Notes: generated by a model from the sequence alone, not told the origin. Counted from the first letter of the stretch, positions 1 through 8,831 are shown. The stretch: 64,000 bases of DNA from Bhargavaea massiliensis (GCF_018390575.1 NZ_JAHBCJ010000004.1:198145-262144); one strand, 5' to 3'. A program made the numbers and translations.

Positions 1-1005
1 AACCGGACGAAGGTCATCATTCCGGACTCCGCACACGGAACCAACCCGGCTTCCGCGACTGTGGCCGGCCTTGAGACAATCACGGTCAAATCTGATGAAA
101 ACGGACTGGTCGATATCGAGGATCTGAAGCGCGTGGCCGGGGAAGATACGGCCGCCCTCATGCTGACCAACCCGAACACGCTCGGCCTGTTTGAGGAAAA
201 CATCCTCGAAATGGCGGAAATCGTCCATGGCGTAGGCGGCAAGCTTTATTATGACGGCGCCAACCTTAATGCCATCATGAGCAAGGTCCGCCCAGGGGAT
301 ATGGGCTTCGATGCCGTCCACCTGAACCTTCACAAAACGTTCACCGGTCCTCACGGCGGCGGCGGTCCGGGCTCCGGCCCTGTCGGCGTCAAAAAGGAAC
401 TCGTCCCGTTCCTGCCAAAGCCGGTCCTTGTGAAAAAAGATGATGTATTCACATTTGACTACGACCGTCCGAAGGCGATCGGCCGGATCAAGCCATTCTA
501 CGGGAACTTCGGCATCAACGTGCGCGCGTATGCGTATATCCGCTCTATGGGAGCGGAAGGCCTGAAGCTTGTGTCGGAATATGCCGTGCTGAATGCGAAC
601 TACATGATGCGCCGCCTTGCGCCGTACTTCGATCTGCCGTATGACCGCCACTGCAAGCATGAATTCGTACTGAGCGGCCGCCGCCAGAAGCAGCTCGGCG
701 TCCGTACGCTCGATATCGCCAAGCGTCTGCTTGACTTTGGCTTCCATCCGCCGACCATCTACTTCCCGCTTAACGTCGAGGAAGGCATGATGATCGAGCC
801 GACCGAAACGGAATCCAAGGAAACACTGGATGCGTTCATCGATGCGATGATCCAGATCGCCCGCGAGGCGGAAGAGAATCCTGAAATCGTCCAGGAAGCG
901 CCTCACACGACCGTCGTGAGCCGTCTTGACGAGACTCAGGCTGCCCGGAAGCCTGTACTGAAGTACAGCCGTCCTGAAACGGCGGAACCGGTTGCTGTAA
1001 ACTGA
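1..1005 (+). CDS. gcvPB: Glycine dehydrogenase (decarboxylating) subunit 2, 5'-truncated by window edge
   Basis: This is the C-terminal 334 codons of the P2 subunit of the glycine cleavage P-protein, a PLP enzyme that decarboxylates glycine and passes the aminomethyl group to lipoyl-GcvH. The frame is open from base 1 and the start lies outside the window. The PLP-lysine motif [18 protein letters not shown] is visible, with Lys at about base 334, followed by the conserved PVGVKKEL region. The family is about 490 residues, so roughly 150 are missing. It is followed by tandem terminators and by convergent yqhL, as in Bacillus subtilis. The assignment is firm. Confidence 0.97.
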   Translation, partial: NRTKVIIPDSAHGTNPASATVAGLETITVKSDENGLVDIEDLKRVAGEDTAALMLTNPNTLGLFEENILEMAEIVHGVGGKLYYDGANLNAIMSKVRPGDMGFDAVHLNLHKTFTGPHGGGGPGSGPVGVKKELVPFLPKPVLVKKDDVFTFDYDRPKAIGRIKPFYGNFGINVRAYAYIRSMGAEGLKLVSEYAVLNANYMMRRLAPYFDLPYDRHCKHEFVLSGRRQKQLGVRTLDIAKRLLDFGFHPPTIYFPLNVEEGMMIEPTETESKETLDAFIDAMIQIAREAEENPEIVQEAPHTTVVSRLDETQAARKPVLKYSRPETAEPVAVN

Positions 1006-1020
1006 CAAGTGCATATCAAA

Positions 1021-1094
1021 GAAGGCCCGCAATGGTTGCGGGCCTTCCGGCTGCAGACAAAGGGAGCGGTGACTTCTTTGTCTGCAGTTTTTTT
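1021..1094 (+). terminator. Tandem terminator hairpins after gcvPB
   Basis: A GC-rich hairpin (GAAGGCCCGC, 1021-1030, with GCGGGCCTTC, 1038-1047) is followed at once by a second one (CTGCAGACAAAG, 1051-1062, with CTTTGTCTGCAG, 1076-1087) ending in seven T. The second hairpin is nearly the same as those after efp and tlyA. The gap 1006-1378 holds only these hairpins, the repeat array and the yqhL terminator. Confidence 0.85.
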
Positions 1095-1148
1095 CTGTTG
1101 CCGGGGAAAATCGTGCCGCTTGGGTGGGCAGCCTGCGGATTCAGCCGG

Positions 1149-1302
1149 TTTCATCATTGGCCCTGTTTGTTTCGTCATTGGAGCGGCCAATTTCGTCATT
1201 GGTCCCGCCGGTTTCGTCATTCATCCGCGAATGCCGAAACCGGGAGCGTGAATGACGAAACCGAACATCTGAATGACGAAACTTAACACCTGAATGCCGA
1301 AA
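1149..1302. repeat. 21-bp-pitch array, TTTCGTCATT family, 4 direct + 4 inverted
   Basis: Four copies of TTTCGTCATT (first copy TTTCATCATT) start at 1149, 1170, 1191 and 1212, exactly 21 bp apart. Four copies of the reverse complement AATGACGAAA (two read AATGCCGAAA) follow at 1230, 1251, 1272 and 1293, again 21 bp apart. The central copies are 18 bp apart start to start, making a palindromic array. It sits between the convergent gcvPB and yqhL. The 11 bases between cores are variable. No promoter or gene is seen inside; the 21-bp pitch gives peptide shadows with a seven-residue period. Confidence 0.9.
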
Positions 1303-1335
1303 CCGACACTATTCCCATATGCCCGTCCCGAAATC

Positions 1336-1370
1336 AAACGCCGCCGTGCAGGAATCCTTGCACGGCGGCG
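1336..1370 (-). terminator. Terminator of yqhL
   Basis: The arms CGCCGCCGTGCA (1339-1350) and TGCACGGCGGCG (1359-1370) form a strong hairpin. On the minus strand it is followed by TTTGATTT. It lies just after the yqhL stop codon. Confidence 0.7.
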
Positions 1371-1378
1371 CGATGATT

Positions 1379-1768
1379 TTACTTTTTCGTCTTGACCTTT
1401 CCGGTCCACTGGCGGAAGCCACCCGTCAACATGTAGAGTTGCCCATAGCCGCGTTTTTTAAGGTAAAGTGCGGCACGGCCGCTCCGGGAGCCGTTCTGGT
1501 CGTACAGGTAAACCGGCTTGTCCGGACGGATCTCCTTGTAGCGCTGGGAGAATTGCGTAAACGGGATGTTGCGGGCGCCGAGGATATGTCCCGCGTCAAA
1601 GTCCTTTTGTTCGCGCACATCGATCAGCTGGGCTTTCCGGTAGCCGGCGATAAACTCCTCCTGACTGAGGGCTGTCACCGCCTTGCGGGTCCTTAGCACG
1701 GTCACGAGCAGGTAGATGATCAATCCGAAAAGGATTGCGGAAATGATATAAAGTGATTCCAAAGCCAT
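1379..1768 (-). CDS. yqhL: Membrane-anchored rhodanese-like protein, active-site Cys absent
   Basis: This 129-residue protein has an N-terminal membrane helix (about residues 6-25) and one rhodanese domain (about 34-125, with LIDVREQKDFDAGHI and LTGGFRQW). In active rhodaneses the loop reads CxxGxRS; here it reads DQNGSRS, with Asp90 at the catalytic Cys position, so it is probably not a classical sulfurtransferase. The ATG start is preceded by a purine-rich AGGGAGAGAGAAAGGGG stretch. It is convergent with gcvPB and divergent from lipM, matching yqhL synteny. Its function is unknown; it may bind or sense sulfur or anions. Confidence 0.9.
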   Translation of the reverse strand: MALESLYIISAILFGLIIYLLVTVLRTRKAVTALSQEEFIAGYRKAQLIDVREQKDFDAGHILGARNIPFTQFSQRYKEIRPDKPVYLYDQNGSRSGRAALYLKKRGYGQLYMLTGGFRQWTGKVKTKK

Positions 1769-1914
1769 TTTCCCCTTTCTCTCTCCCTAAGATTATAAAA
1801 GAACTCACGCGCTTCGTCCACGGCCGGACAAAATATCGGCCCCGACCGCTCAAAAGAGACAGGGGATTGTGATAAACTAAATCCATTGTGTTTTTTTGAA
1901 AGGGGCTGTCGGAA

Positions 1915-2748
1915 ATGACAGAAAAATGGATGTTTATCAACTCCGGTCCGCAGACCGGGTCCTATAATATGGCGATGGACGACGCGCTGCTCGAACTTCA
2001 CTCGAAAGGCAAGATTCCGCCCGTTGTCCGATTTTATGAATGGAATCCGGCCACGCTGTCGATCGGCTATTTCCAGAAGGCGGCCGAAGCGGTTGACTTA
2101 GATCAAGTGAAAGACTCGGGATTCGGGTTCGTCAGGCGGCCAACAGGCGGCCGTGCAGTGCTTCACGACCGTGAGCTGACCTACAGCATCATCATTTCAG
2201 AATCTCATCCTGACATGCCGGAAACGGTGACAGAGGCCTACCGGGTCATCAGTGCAGGGCTCCTCGAAGGCTTCCGGAATCTCGGTCTCCGCGCGGAGCT
2301 TGCCGTTCCGTCCACCCCGGAGGAACGGAATTCGCTTAAAAACCCGAAAAGCGCTGTCTGCTTTGATGCGCCCAGCTGGTATGAGCTGGTCGTGGAAGGC
2401 AGAAAAGCTGCGGGCAGCGCACAGACCCGGCAAAAAGGCGTCATTCTGCAGCACGGCGCCATACCGGTTTCATTGGATCTGGACAAACTCGTTTCCGTTT
2501 TCCACTTCCCGACTGAGGACCATCGGCGGAGGATGAAGGAAAAGCTGGAGAAAAAGGCGGTGTCCATCGAGGAATTGTCAGGCCGCAGCGTGAAAATGGA
2601 CGAAGTGACGGAGGCGTTCCGATCAGGATTTGAGAAAGCACTTGATGTCGAGCTGTTCCAGGCGGAGCCGGATCGGGAAATACTTGAGCTTGTCCGCCGT
2701 TTCGAAGAGGAGAAGTATTCGAACGACTCATGGAACTTCAAAAAGTAA
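1915..2748 (+). CDS. lipM: Octanoyl-[GcvH]:protein octanoyltransferase
   Basis: LipM moves octanoate from acyl carrier protein to GcvH, the first step of lipoate synthesis in Firmicutes. The protein has 277 residues, the usual length. The biotin/lipoate-ligase fold motifs RRPTGGRAVLHDRELTYS (about 74-91) and SAVCFDAPSWYELVVEGRKA (about 146-165) are present; Cys149 fits the acyl-thioester nucleophile. The ATG follows AGGGGCTG. It lies beside glycine cleavage genes and in the same window as a lipoylated E2 (bkdB), both users of lipoate. Confidence 0.95.
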   Translation: MTEKWMFINSGPQTGSYNMAMDDALLELHSKGKIPPVVRFYEWNPATLSIGYFQKAAEAVDLDQVKDSGFGFVRRPTGGRAVLHDRELTYSIIISESHPDMPETVTEAYRVISAGLLEGFRNLGLRAELAVPSTPEERNSLKNPKSAVCFDAPSWYELVVEGRKAAGSAQTRQKGVILQHGAIPVSLDLDKLVSVFHFPTEDHRRRMKEKLEKKAVSIEELSGRSVKMDEVTEAFRSGFEKALDVELFQAEPDREILELVRRFEEEKYSNDSWNFKK

Positions 2749-2873
2749 ATCAGGGACTTTCCGCTCATTTTTGTTTGCCCCGTTTTATGTCGAAACCGGT
2801 CGAAGCCAGCAGCCGCATGACATTGTCGCTTATCCGGAAATGTCAAGGCTGAAATTCTGTTCTTGATGCCGAG

Positions 2874-2921
2874 TTTCAATATGTAGTAGAGTTGGGAAGT
2901 ACATAATACTAGATATAGTAT
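2874..2921 (+). promoter_or_regulatory. Two NrdR-like boxes upstream of nrdJ
   Basis: Two 16-bp sites resemble the NrdR consensus ACACWATATATWGTGT: TTTCAATATGTAGTAG (2874-2889) and ATACTAGATATAGTAT (2906-2921), the second matching about 13 of 16 positions. Their starts are 32 bp apart, about three helical turns, as is usual for paired NrdR boxes. They end 33 bp before the nrdJ start. NrdR control of ribonucleotide reductase genes is established in other bacteria; here it is inferred from sequence. Confidence 0.7.
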
Positions 2922-2954
2922 CTATCATAGAGGACACTCGAGGAGGTCATCGTA

Positions 2955-5516
2955 TTGGTCATCGCATCACACAAAAACCAACCGACGCTGGACATTTCGA
3001 AACTGAACAGGGACATTGCCCAATTTCCGCAAGTCCATCCGGTCACGGAAGAGATGCACATCCGGCATAAAGGGGTCTCCCGACTGGTCATGATCGACCG
3101 CTACTCGTTCAAAGACACTGAGAAAAAGACACTGGGCGAAGGGGACTTCGTTGTCCTGACCGTCAAAGAAGATCCGAAATTCCCTGCAAGGGGCCTTGGC
3201 TATATCCTTTCCCTTGACCGGGAAAAGGGCCTTGCGGACATCTGGATCGAACCGGACTACCGTTCCGCGATCGATGATCCGGCAGAACAGGAGCAGGGAA
3301 TCGTCACCCGTCCCCTGGAAGTCATCGAAAAGCCGCTTGAAGTCTTTTACGAGCAGATCGCCAAGCGGAACGCGACCGGGCTTTCTTCCGTCGAGAAGGA
3401 CGAAGCCACCCGCACGGAATCGTTTGAGCGGTTCTACAAAGAGCTTGTCTCACTGAATTTCATCCCGGCAGGCCGTGTCCTTTACGGTGCCGGCGCCGAT
3501 ACGGACGTCACGTACTTTAACTGCTATGTCATGCCGTTTGTCGCCGACTCCCGGGAAGGCATCTCGGACCACCGCAAGCAGGTCATGGAAATCATGAGCC
3601 GGGGCGGGGGCGTCGGGACGAACGGTTCCACGCTGCGCCCGCGCAACACCCTTGCACGCGGCGTCAACGGCAAATCATCCGGTTCGGTTTCCTGGCTGGA
3701 TGACATCGCGAAGCTCACCCATCTCGTGGAGCAGGGCGGTTCCCGCCGCGGCGCACAGATGATCATGCTTGCGGACTGGCACCCGGACATCGTCGAATTC
3801 ATCATCTCGAAAATGCAGAACCCTCGGATCCTCCGCTATCTGGTCGAGAACACAAACGATGAGCATATCCGGAAACTTGCCAAAGAAAAACTGAAATTCA
3901 AGCCGTTCACCCAGCAGGAAGAAGCCATGTACCAGGGCATCGTCAACTACAAGAATATCCCGGGGCATGGCGGCTTCAACGAAGCGATCATCCGTGATGC
4001 CGAGCACAAGCTGCGCGACGGCGGCACTTACTCGGTCCATAACCCCGAGTTCCTGACAGGCGCGAACATTTCAGTCACCCTCACATCCGATTTCATGAAG
4101 GCGGTTGAGGAAGACGGGGAACACCGTCTCCGCTTCCCTTATGTGGAGCAGTATTCGCCTGAGGAGATGGAGTCGTACAACGAGGAATGGCATCAGGTGG
4201 GAGACGTGCGTGAGTGGGAAAAGCGCGGATTCGCCATCCGCACTTACCGTTCCATGCAAGCACGCGAACTATGGAACCTGATCAACATTTGTGCCACGTA
4301 CTCAGCGGAGCCGGGCATCTTCTTTATCGATAATGCCAACGATATGACGAATGCGAAAGCCTACGGCCAACAAGTGGTGGCGACCAACCCGTGCGGCGAG
4401 CAGCCGCTCGCCCCTTATTCCGTCTGCAACCTCGCTGCGGTCAACCTTGCCGAAATGGCAGACAGGGAGACGGGCAAGGTCGACTATGACAAGCTCCGCG
4501 AAACGGTTCGGACAGGAGTCCGGATGCAGGACAATGTCATTGACGCAACGCCTTACTTCCTGCCGGAAAACGAGCGCCAGGCACTCGGCGAACGCCGCGT
4601 GGGCCTCGGCGTCATGGGTCTCGCGGACTTGCTGATCTACTGCGGCAAGCGCTACGGTTCGGAGGAAGGCAACCAGCTCGTCGACGATGTCTTTGAAGCG
4701 ATCGCGACGACTGCATACAGGGAGTCAATTGAGCTGGCCAAAGAAAAAGGCAGCTTCCCATTCCTTATCGGGGAAACGGAAGAAAAAACAAAAGATCTCC
4801 GTGAGCGGTTCATCAACACCGGCTACATGAAGAGCATGCCGGAAGATATCCGCCAGGGCGTCCTTGAACACGGGATTCGCAACTCTCACTTGCTCACCGT
4901 TGCGCCGACCGGATCAACCGGAACCATGGTCGGAGTCAGCACAGGGCTCGAACCATACTTCTCGTTCACTTACTACCGGAGCGGCCGTCTCGGGAAGTTC
5001 ATTGAGGTGAAGGCAGAGATCGTGGAAGAATACCTGAAAAACAATCCGGATGCTGATCCAAATCAGCTGCCCGACTGGTTCGCCACTTCAATGGACCTGA
5101 CACCGGAGGAGCATGCGGACGTACAGTGCGTCATCCAGCGCTGGATCGACAGCTCCATCTCCAAGACCGTCAATGCGCCAAAAGGCTACACTGTGGAACA
5201 GGTCGAATCGGTATACGAGCGTCTCTACCGCGGCGGAGCAAAGGGCGGCACTGTCTATGTCGACGGTTCCCGCGACTCCCAGGTGCTGACGCTGAAGGCG
5301 GAGGAAAATGACCCGGAAGCGGAAATCGAGGAACAGGTCGAAGAAAAACGTCCTGTCGTTCTCGTGGACACCATCCAGGCCCTCCGTTCGACAAATGTCA
5401 CGATCGGATCGGAAATTGGTGACACGTGCCCGGTCTGCCGGAAAGGGACAGTTGAAGAAATCGGCGGCTGCAACTCCTGCACAAACTGCGGGGCACAGCT
5501 GAAATGCGGACTGTAA
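2955..5516 (+). CDS. nrdJ: Adenosylcobalamin-dependent ribonucleotide reductase (class II)
   Basis: The enzyme reduces ribonucleotides to deoxyribonucleotides using adenosylcobalamin as radical source, so it needs no oxygen and no small subunit. It has 853 residues. Visible motifs are the redox Cys in TYFNCYVMPF (about 190), the finger-loop region NPCGEQPLAPYSVCNL (about 479), the barrel sequence TVAPTGSTGTM, and a C-terminal cysteine cluster CPVCRKG...CNSCTNCGAQLKC that recharges the active site. The start is TTG at 2955, with AGGAGG eight bases upstream; no closer ATG is in frame. In B. subtilis this spot holds mntR, so nrdJ is a lineage-specific insertion. Confidence 0.95.
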   Translation: MVIASHKNQPTLDISKLNRDIAQFPQVHPVTEEMHIRHKGVSRLVMIDRYSFKDTEKKTLGEGDFVVLTVKEDPKFPARGLGYILSLDREKGLADIWIEPDYRSAIDDPAEQEQGIVTRPLEVIEKPLEVFYEQIAKRNATGLSSVEKDEATRTESFERFYKELVSLNFIPAGRVLYGAGADTDVTYFNCYVMPFVADSREGISDHRKQVMEIMSRGGGVGTNGSTLRPRNTLARGVNGKSSGSVSWLDDIAKLTHLVEQGGSRRGAQMIMLADWHPDIVEFIISKMQNPRILRYLVENTNDEHIRKLAKEKLKFKPFTQQEEAMYQGIVNYKNIPGHGGFNEAIIRDAEHKLRDGGTYSVHNPEFLTGANISVTLTSDFMKAVEEDGEHRLRFPYVEQYSPEEMESYNEEWHQVGDVREWEKRGFAIRTYRSMQARELWNLINICATYSAEPGIFFIDNANDMTNAKAYGQQVVATNPCGEQPLAPYSVCNLAAVNLAEMADRETGKVDYDKLRETVRTGVRMQDNVIDATPYFLPENERQALGERRVGLGVMGLADLLIYCGKRYGSEEGNQLVDDVFEAIATTAYRESIELAKEKGSFPFLIGETEEKTKDLRERFINTGYMKSMPEDIRQGVLEHGIRNSHLLTVAPTGSTGTMVGVSTGLEPYFSFTYYRSGRLGKFIEVKAEIVEEYLKNNPDADPNQLPDWFATSMDLTPEEHADVQCVIQRWIDSSISKTVNAPKGYTVEQVESVYERLYRGGAKGGTVYVDGSRDSQVLTLKAEENDPEAEIEEQVEEKRPVVLVDTIQALRSTNVTIGSEIGDTCPVCRKGTVEEIGGCNSCTNCGAQLKCGL

Positions 5517-5543
5517 TCATCCTTTCCAACTTTTAATCCAATG

Positions 5544-5576
5544 TGCGTGCATCCTGTAACAGGATGCACGCATTTT
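5544..5576 (+). terminator. Terminator of nrdJ
   Basis: TGCGTGCATCCTG (5544-5556) pairs with CAGGATGCACGCA (5560-5572) and is followed by TTTTC. Confidence 0.85.
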
Positions 5577-5664
5577 CATGTCTTTTTCGCGAATAATTCC
5601 CGGCTTCCTGAATAAACGCCGGTTCCTGGCCCCATCATGTAATGGAGATCCGGGAGGTGGTCAT

Positions 5665-6087
5665 ATGTTCAAACAGCTGCCGTTCTGGACGGCGGGGGCA
5701 GTGGCGCTGATGCTCGCGGCCGGCCTGAAGTTTCTTCATTATTTTAAATTCATAAAGTGGAATCCGACTGGCTGGGCGGAACGATATGGTCTTTTTGCAG
5801 ACGGTCCATGGGAAGCCAGATGGCTGCTTTTGTTTATTGCCATCTATGTGATATCGCTCGTTTCATATTATCTCTTCGCGCTTTCCTGGAAATGGAAAGT
5901 TTCCATTACGGCCGCCGCAGCAGGCCTCCTGATCGCGGGACTGATCGAGTGGATGATCACAAGGCCGGAGGGCTTTGAGGATTTCCGGAAGTCTTTATCG
6001 GTGCCGTTTGCAGCAATGATTCTGATCGCAACACGGTTCATTATGGAAACGGCGGTATTCCATAAAAAACAGCAGGCGGACACGTGA
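5665..6087 (+). CDS. yqhR: YqhR-like four-helix membrane protein
   Basis: This is a 140-residue integral membrane protein with four predicted helices (about 4-25, 51-73, 78-98 and 112-131) and a basic C-terminus. Its position just before aroQ matches yqhR of B. subtilis. Function is unknown in the family. The frame is open upstream, but the ATG at 5665 follows a strong GGGAGGTGG and is the likely start. A hairpin (6072-6105, arms GCAGGCGGACA and TGTCCGCCTGC) spans its stop codon; it lacks a T run, so its role is unclear. Confidence 0.8.
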   Translation: MFKQLPFWTAGAVALMLAAGLKFLHYFKFIKWNPTGWAERYGLFADGPWEARWLLLFIAIYVISLVSYYLFALSWKWKVSITAAAAGLLIAGLIEWMITRPEGFEDFRKSLSVPFAAMILIATRFIMETAVFHKKQQADT

Positions 6088-6152
6088 AAAACGTTGTCCG
6101 CCTGCTTGCGTATGATAAAATGGGGAAGAATCTGCTGAAAGGAGGGCTGGCG

Positions 6153-6593
6153 ATGAAAATCCTCTGTCTGAATGGCCCGAACCTGAACCGGCTCGGAAAA
6201 AGGGAACCCGGTATTTATGGCAGCGAGACACTCTCCGATGTGGAAACCAGACTCCGGCAATTGGCGAACGGGAACGGAGCAGACCTGGAGTTTTATCAGT
6301 CCAATCACGAAGGCGCACTTGTCGACAGGATCCAGGAAGCTGCCGAGGATGGAACGGACGGCATCATCTTTAACCCCGCAGCTTATACCCATACTTCCGT
6401 CGCGCTGCGTGATGCAATCGCAGACGCCGGGCTGCCGACGATTGAAGTGCACATCTCGAATATACATAAACGGGAAGCCTTCAGGCACCATTCGTATCTT
6501 GCACCGGTATGCACCGGCCAGATTGCGGGCTTGGGGACCTACGGATATGACTTGGCGATGCTCGCCCTCCTTCGGATGGGAAAAGGGGAATGA
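6153..6593 (+). CDS. aroQ: 3-dehydroquinate dehydratase, type II
   Basis: AroQ converts 3-dehydroquinate to 3-dehydroshikimate in the shikimate pathway; type II enzymes are small dodecamers. The 146-residue protein has the signature [20 protein letters not shown] with the catalytic Tyr22, then [16 protein letters not shown] and the active-site His region [17 protein letters not shown]. The ATG at 6153 follows AAAGGAGGG; in-frame sequence upstream is not conserved. Its stop overlaps a potential upstream ATG of pepP, so the two are probably cotranscribed. Confidence 0.95.
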   Translation: MKILCLNGPNLNRLGKREPGIYGSETLSDVETRLRQLANGNGADLEFYQSNHEGALVDRIQEAAEDGTDGIIFNPAAYTHTSVALRDAIADAGLPTIEVHISNIHKREAFRHHSYLAPVCTGQIAGLGTYGYDLAMLALLRMGKGE

Positions 6594-6595
6594 TC

Positions 6596-7657
6596 ATGGA
6601 CAAATTAAAGGCATTCCGGGCTTCATTCGACGTGCTCGGAATCGATGGGTTTCTGGTCACGAATCCGCACAGCCGGCGCTATATGACCGGCTTTACGGGC
6701 ACTGCGGGCACGGCAGTCATTTCGCGTGATGATGCTGTTTTCATCACAGACTTCCGGTACACGGAACAGGCCGAGGAACAGGTGTCGGGCTTCCGTATCG
6801 TAAAGCAGTCCGGCCTGATGAAAAACGCGGTCGCTGAACAGGTCAAAGCGTTGGGGATCCGGAAAATCGGCTTTGAACAAGATACGCTGCCGTATGCCGA
6901 GTACGACCAATACAGCAAGGCGACAGAGGCGGAGTGGGTTCCCGTTTCTGATGTGATCGAAAAGCTCAGGATGATCAAAACAGACGACGAGATCCGGACC
7001 ATCCGAAGAGCCGCCGAGATTGCCGATGAGGCATTTAGCCACATTCTTACGTTCATCAAGCCGGGTGTGACCGAACTGGAAGTCTCCAATGAACTGGAGT
7101 TCTTCATGCGCAGGCTCGGTGCATCAGAATCCTCATTCGATACAATCGTGGCTTCCGGCAAGCGTTCGGCCCTTCCCCACGGGGTTGCGACCGGTAAAAC
7201 GATTGAAAACGGCGACATGGTCACATTGGATTTCGGCGCCCTGTATGATGGCTATGTATCTGACATCACACGGACGGTGGCAGTCGGCGAGCCCACTGAA
7301 GAACTCAAAAAGATTTACCATATCGTCCTGGAAGCCCAGATGCGCGCATGTTCCGCGCTTAAACCGGGTATGACAGGAAAAGAGGCGGATGCCGTCGCGC
7401 GCGACTACATCAAAGATCACGGTTACGGCGAAGCCTTCGGGCATTCCACCGGACACGGAATCGGACTCGAAGTCCATGAGGGACCGGGACTTTCCTTCCG
7501 TTCCGACACGGTTCTCAAGCCGGGCATGGTCGTTACGGTCGAGCCGGGCATTTATGTTCCGGGTCTTGGCGGCGTCCGCATTGAAGACGACGTGCTTATC
7601 ACGGAAGACGGCTGCGAACTGCTGACGTCATCGCCGAAGCAGCTTATCATCCTATAA
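6596..7657 (+). CDS. pepP: Xaa-Pro aminopeptidase (M24B family)
   Basis: This metallopeptidase removes N-terminal residues preceding proline. It has 353 residues: a creatinase-like N-terminal domain (about 1-125) and the pita-bread catalytic domain. The metal ligands are in [19 protein letters not shown] (two Asp), [14 protein letters not shown] (His), [14 protein letters not shown] (Glu) and VRIEDDVLI (Glu). Two ATGs occur at 6590 and 6596. AAAAGGGG lies too close to the first, so 6596 is preferred. It corresponds to YqhT, upstream of efp as in B. subtilis. Confidence 0.92.
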   Translation: MDKLKAFRASFDVLGIDGFLVTNPHSRRYMTGFTGTAGTAVISRDDAVFITDFRYTEQAEEQVSGFRIVKQSGLMKNAVAEQVKALGIRKIGFEQDTLPYAEYDQYSKATEAEWVPVSDVIEKLRMIKTDDEIRTIRRAAEIADEAFSHILTFIKPGVTELEVSNELEFFMRRLGASESSFDTIVASGKRSALPHGVATGKTIENGDMVTLDFGALYDGYVSDITRTVAVGEPTEELKKIYHIVLEAQMRACSALKPGMTGKEADAVARDYIKDHGYGEAFGHSTGHGIGLEVHEGPGLSFRSDTVLKPGMVVTVEPGIYVPGLGGVRIEDDVLITEDGCELLTSSPKQLIIL

Positions 7658-7681
7658 CATTTGAAAAACGGAGGATCTCAC

Positions 7682-8239
7682 ATGATTTCTGTAAACGATT
7701 TTAAAACCGGCCTCACCATCGAAGTGGACGGCGACATCTATCGTGTCCTGGATTTCCAGCACGTAAAGCCGGGCAAAGGTGCGGCTTTCGTCCGCTCCAA
7801 GCTCCGCAACCTGCGCAACGGAAACACAACGGAAAAAACCTTCCGCGGCGGGGAAAAAGTGGAGCGTGCACAGATCGACAACCGCCGGATGCAGTATTTG
7901 TATGCCAACGGTGACCAGCACGTATTCATGGACACGGACAACTACGAGCAGATTGAACTTAACGAAAACCAGATCGAGTATGAGTTGAAGTTTCTTAAAG
8001 AAAACATGGAAGTCCATGTGATCCAGTATCAGGGCGAGACGCTCGGCGTCGACCTTCCGGCAACAGTCGAGCTTGAGGTGACAGACACCGAACCGGGCAT
8101 CAAGGGCGACACGGCAAGCGGCGGCTCCAAGCCGGCAACGATGGAAACCGGTCTTGTCGTACAGGTTCCGTTCTTCGTCAATTCAGGCGACCGCCTGATC
8201 ATCAATACCTCCGAAGGTGAATACGTCTCCCGCGCGTAA
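7682..8239 (+). CDS. efp: Elongation factor P
   Basis: EF-P enters the ribosomal E site and relieves stalling at polyproline stretches. The 185-residue protein has the usual three-domain length. The exposed loop [10 protein letters not shown] carries Lys32, which is the residue modified in Bacillus EF-P. The ATG at 7682 follows GGAGGATCTC; a TTG further upstream has no good ribosome site. It is followed by a terminator and then a repeat array, where B. subtilis has spoIIIAA. Confidence 0.97.
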   Translation: MISVNDFKTGLTIEVDGDIYRVLDFQHVKPGKGAAFVRSKLRNLRNGNTTEKTFRGGEKVERAQIDNRRMQYLYANGDQHVFMDTDNYEQIELNENQIEYELKFLKENMEVHVIQYQGETLGVDLPATVELEVTDTEPGIKGDTASGGSKPATMETGLVVQVPFFVNSGDRLIINTSEGEYVSRA

Positions 8240-8264
8240 GCGGAAACGCCATAAAACCAAACAG

Positions 8265-8304
8265 GCTGCAGACAAGCGGATAGACCGCATGTCTGCAGCT
8301 TTTT
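8265..8304 (+). terminator. Terminator of efp
   Basis: GCTGCAGACA (8265-8274) pairs with TGTCTGCAGC (8290-8299), with an inner GCGG/CCGC pair, followed by TTTTT. It belongs to the same CTGCAGACA hairpin family as the terminators at 1051 and 20695. Confidence 0.85.
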
Positions 8305-8305
8305 G

Positions 8306-8502
8306 GTTGCAACAAGGGTTCGCCATATGCAATAAGAGCCAGTCATTTGCACTGGGCCAGCAGTTTGAAACAAGGATCGCCATTTGCACTAAGGGCCAGC
8401 CATTTGAATCAATGGATCGTTGTTTGCACTAAGGGCCAGCCATTTGAAACAATGGATCGTTGTTTGCACCAAGGGCCAGCCATTTGAAACAAATGCCCCT
8501 TC
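8306..8502. repeat. About ten tandem 20-bp units alternating in two types (40-bp higher-order repeat)
   Basis: Units start at 8306, 8326, 8346, 8364, 8383, 8403, 8423, 8443, 8463 and 8483. From 8383 on they alternate between TTTGCACTAAGGGCCAGCCA and TTTGAAACAATGGATCGTTG types, so the array also repeats every 40 bp. The two types share TTTG-A--AA-GG, which points to a common 20-bp ancestor. Earlier units are more diverged and two are 18-19 bp. The array fills the gap where spoIIIAA and spoIIIAB would be. No coding frame is supported. Confidence 0.9.
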
Positions 8503-8567
8503 GGACTCCTTCCGGGCAGGCAGGCCCCCACCCGTTGCTGTCCGCCTGTCTCCCCGAGCCGGCTGCC

Positions 8568-8596
8568 GCATAACCCCATCAGAAACCGCATACACT
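8568..8596 (+). promoter_or_regulatory. Sigma-E-like promoter of spoIIIAC operon
   Basis: GCATAAC (8568-8574) and CATACACT (8589-8596) are 14 bases apart. The B. subtilis sigma-E consensus is KMATATT, 13-15 bases, CATACANT. The -10 match is complete and the -35 match is 5 of 7. The predicted transcript would start near 8603, just before the G-rich ribosome site of spoIIIAC. Confidence 0.65.
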
Positions 8597-8618
8597 CGAA
8601 AAAACGGGGGGGCCGCGT

Positions 8619-8822
8619 GTGGAACTTCAAGATATTCTCCGGGTAGCGGGAGTCGGTCTCGTCATCGCCTTCCTGCATCTGTTTTTCGAGCAGACGGGGA
8701 AGAAAGAGTATTCCTTTTTCATATTTTTCATCGCCTATCTGTATATCACGGCAGAGATGCTGCGTTTTCTCCGGATCTTCTTCACGGAAATTTCATCTTT
8801 CTTCTCATGGCTTTCGGCGTAG
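8619..8822 (+). CDS. spoIIIAC: Stage III sporulation protein AC
   Basis: SpoIIIAC is a small two-helix membrane protein of the SpoIIIA-SpoIIQ channel that links mother cell and forespore. The 67-residue protein has the family motif VAGVGLVIAFLHLFFEQTGKKEY (shown as residues 9-31, two segments) followed by a second hydrophobic segment. The start is GTG at 8619 after a run of seven G. In B. subtilis this gene is third in an eight-gene operon; here it is first, because AA (the ATPase) and AB are missing upstream. Confidence 0.88.
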   Translation: MELQDILRVAGVGLVIAFLHLFFEQTGKKEYSFFIFFIAYLYITAEMLRFLRIFFTEISSFFSWLSA

Positions 8823-8831
8823 AGGGCACTC

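Noticed and set aside
1009-1286. Small plus-strand ORFs across the 1149-1302 array with periodic peptides (FVIG repeated)
   Set aside because: The seven-residue period is produced by the 21-bp DNA pitch; there is no ribosome site and the reading frame is open by composition.
2749-2873. Possible cobalamin riboswitch before nrdJ (GAAGCCAGCAGCC at about 2811)
   Set aside because: Only a weak resemblance to the B12 box; the upstream conserved core and an expression platform are not visible in the 200-base leader.
6072-6105. Terminator at the end of yqhR
   Set aside because: The hairpin spans the stop codon and lacks a T tract; aroQ follows closely, so it is not called as a terminator.
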